Part shown: one piece after another, positions 22,723 to 23,182 of the stretch | Numbering within the stretch: the stretch's first letter is position 1 | Layout of the letters: the number at the start of each line of letters is the position of its first letter | NCBI GenBank assembly: GCA_964614855.1 | Contig: CAZTMX010000025.1 | Location: 1-23,182, forward strand | Direction of reading: 5' to 3' | From: CAWJHE01 sp964614855 | GTDB lineage: Bacteria > Chloroflexota > Anaerolineae > Anaerolineales > UBA4823 | DNA: 23,182 bases | The notes under the pieces: generated by a model | What the model was told of the DNA's origin: nothing | Database searches by the model: none | What the model saw: only the letters and a program-made list of their open reading frames with translations | Translations under genes and position numbers: made by a program

Positions 22723-23058
22723 CTAGAAATTCCCCACTGCATCCAAAACATCATCAGAGAATTTGAACAAAGGCACAAAACCTGCCAGATCCAGCGCATC
22801 GTATATGCGCTCCGGCACCATCGCCAGGACCACCTCGCCACGGTTATAGCGTTTGCAGATCTTCTGTGTGCCGATCATAATCCGCAATCCTGCGCTGGAC
22901 ATATATTCAACTTCACTCATATCAAAGACAATTTTATGGCGCCCGGCGTTGGTGATGCCATCCATCACTTCAGCGAGCTGAGGCGCTGTGGAGCTGTCAA
23001 CACGACCGACGGCTTTAACGACATCACAATGCTTGTATTGGCTGGTGGTAACTTCCAT
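22723..23058 (-). CDS. STAS-domain anti-sigma factor antagonist
   Basis: 111 aa single STAS domain, the usual length of RsbV/SpoIIAA-type antagonists. The phosphorylation loop reads VEYMSSAGLRIM, so the phospho-acceptor is probably S55. The preceding position, Asp in SpoIIAA, is Ser54 as in many environmental homologs. Strand/helix order fits: VVKAVGRVD at 13-21, KIVFDMSEVEYM at 42-53, GEVVLAMV at 74-81. GGAGG lies 7 nt before the ATG. First gene of STAS-RsbW-PP2C; unphosphorylated protein would release the kinase's target. The REC-PP2C at 9181 is a second possible phosphatase for it. Confidence 0.93.
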   Translation of the reverse strand: MEVTTSQYKHCDVVKAVGRVDSSTAPQLAEVMDGITNAGRHKIVFDMSEVEYMSSAGLRIMIGTQKICKRYNRGEVVLAMVPERIYDALDLAGFVPLFKFSDDVLDAVGNF

Positions 23059-23075
23059 TGGCGAACCTCCGCAAT

Positions 23076-23105
23076 TTTCTAGGGAACTATCTCTCAGGGT
23101 GTCAA
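23076..23105 (-). promoter_or_regulatory. Proximal candidate promoter of the partner-switching operon
   Basis: Minus-strand TTGACA (23105-23100), 18-nt spacer, TAGAAA (23081-23076). The -10 matches 4 of 6, so it is moderate. Predicted leader is about 10 nt and would still include GGAGG only marginally. Confidence 0.4.
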
Positions 23106-23139
23106 GAGGACTTCATCTCGGTAGAAATCATCTCTTAAA

Positions 23140-23148
23140 ATTATATCA
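23140..23148 (-). promoter_or_regulatory. Distal extended -10 promoter of the partner-switching operon
   Basis: Minus-strand TGATATAAT is a perfect extended -10 (TG-n-TATAAT). No strong -35 is visible 16-18 nt upstream, which extended -10 promoters tolerate. It would give a ~75-nt leader before the STAS ATG. Confidence 0.5.
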
Positions 23149-23182
23149 TGAAGAATATTTCTATTCATTGGGCTGTGTATGT

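Overview
The window looks like chromosomal DNA of a free-living bacterium, most probably a Chloroflexota (Anaerolineae-like) lineage. This is an inference from gene content: a DUF2089/SHOCT-like operon, LysM-M23 lipoproteins, GAF-rich PP2C phosphatases, an ArsR-PBP regulator and a LysM-lamin-tail protein. No rRNA or tRNA gene is present to confirm it. I saw no insertion sequence, phage gene, integrase or CRISPR array. Coding density is high and most genes lie on the minus strand.

Left part (1-4143). A 5'-truncated TlpA-like thioredoxin and an OsmC-type peroxiredoxin form a short plus-strand redox pair. Facing them is a minus-strand operon: DUF2089 zinc-ribbon/HTH protein, DUF4097 protein, two-TM protein, small soluble protein. 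All four members carry the same ~30-residue SHOCT-like helical module. A perfect sigma-70 consensus promoter, with a 13-bp palindrome just after the predicted start, drives it. By analogy with YvlB/LiaX proteins this is probably an envelope-stress module.

Envelope part (4144-8929). Three tandem paralogous exported proteins, most likely lipoproteins, each have a LysM domain, a degenerate transglycosylase-like domain and an M23A (LasA/beta-lytic type) endopeptidase domain. Divergent from them is a stand-alone REC-GAF-PP2C phosphatase (9181-10803).

Middle part (10834-17898). A minus-strand group encodes a nucleoside deoxyribosyltransferase-like protein, an HD-domain nucleotidase and a HAD phosphatase; two of these are best read from TTG starts. 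An ArsR-PBP one-component regulator diverges from them. Then comes the housekeeping operon dnaX-ybaB-recR, a LysM-lamin-tail surface protein and a NYN/PIN-like nuclease. Both dnaX and the NYN gene have promoters placed so that the transcript would begin at or next to the ATG, so they are predicted leaderless.

Right part (17899-23182). A structured intergenic region with C-rich unpaired segments is a candidate small RNA. After it lies a complete partner-switching operon: STAS antagonist, RsbW-like kinase and a 1347-residue phosphatase with six GAF domains. It has two candidate promoters and no sigma factor in view. Together with the REC-PP2C gene, at least two phosphatases in this window could feed a partner-switching pathway.
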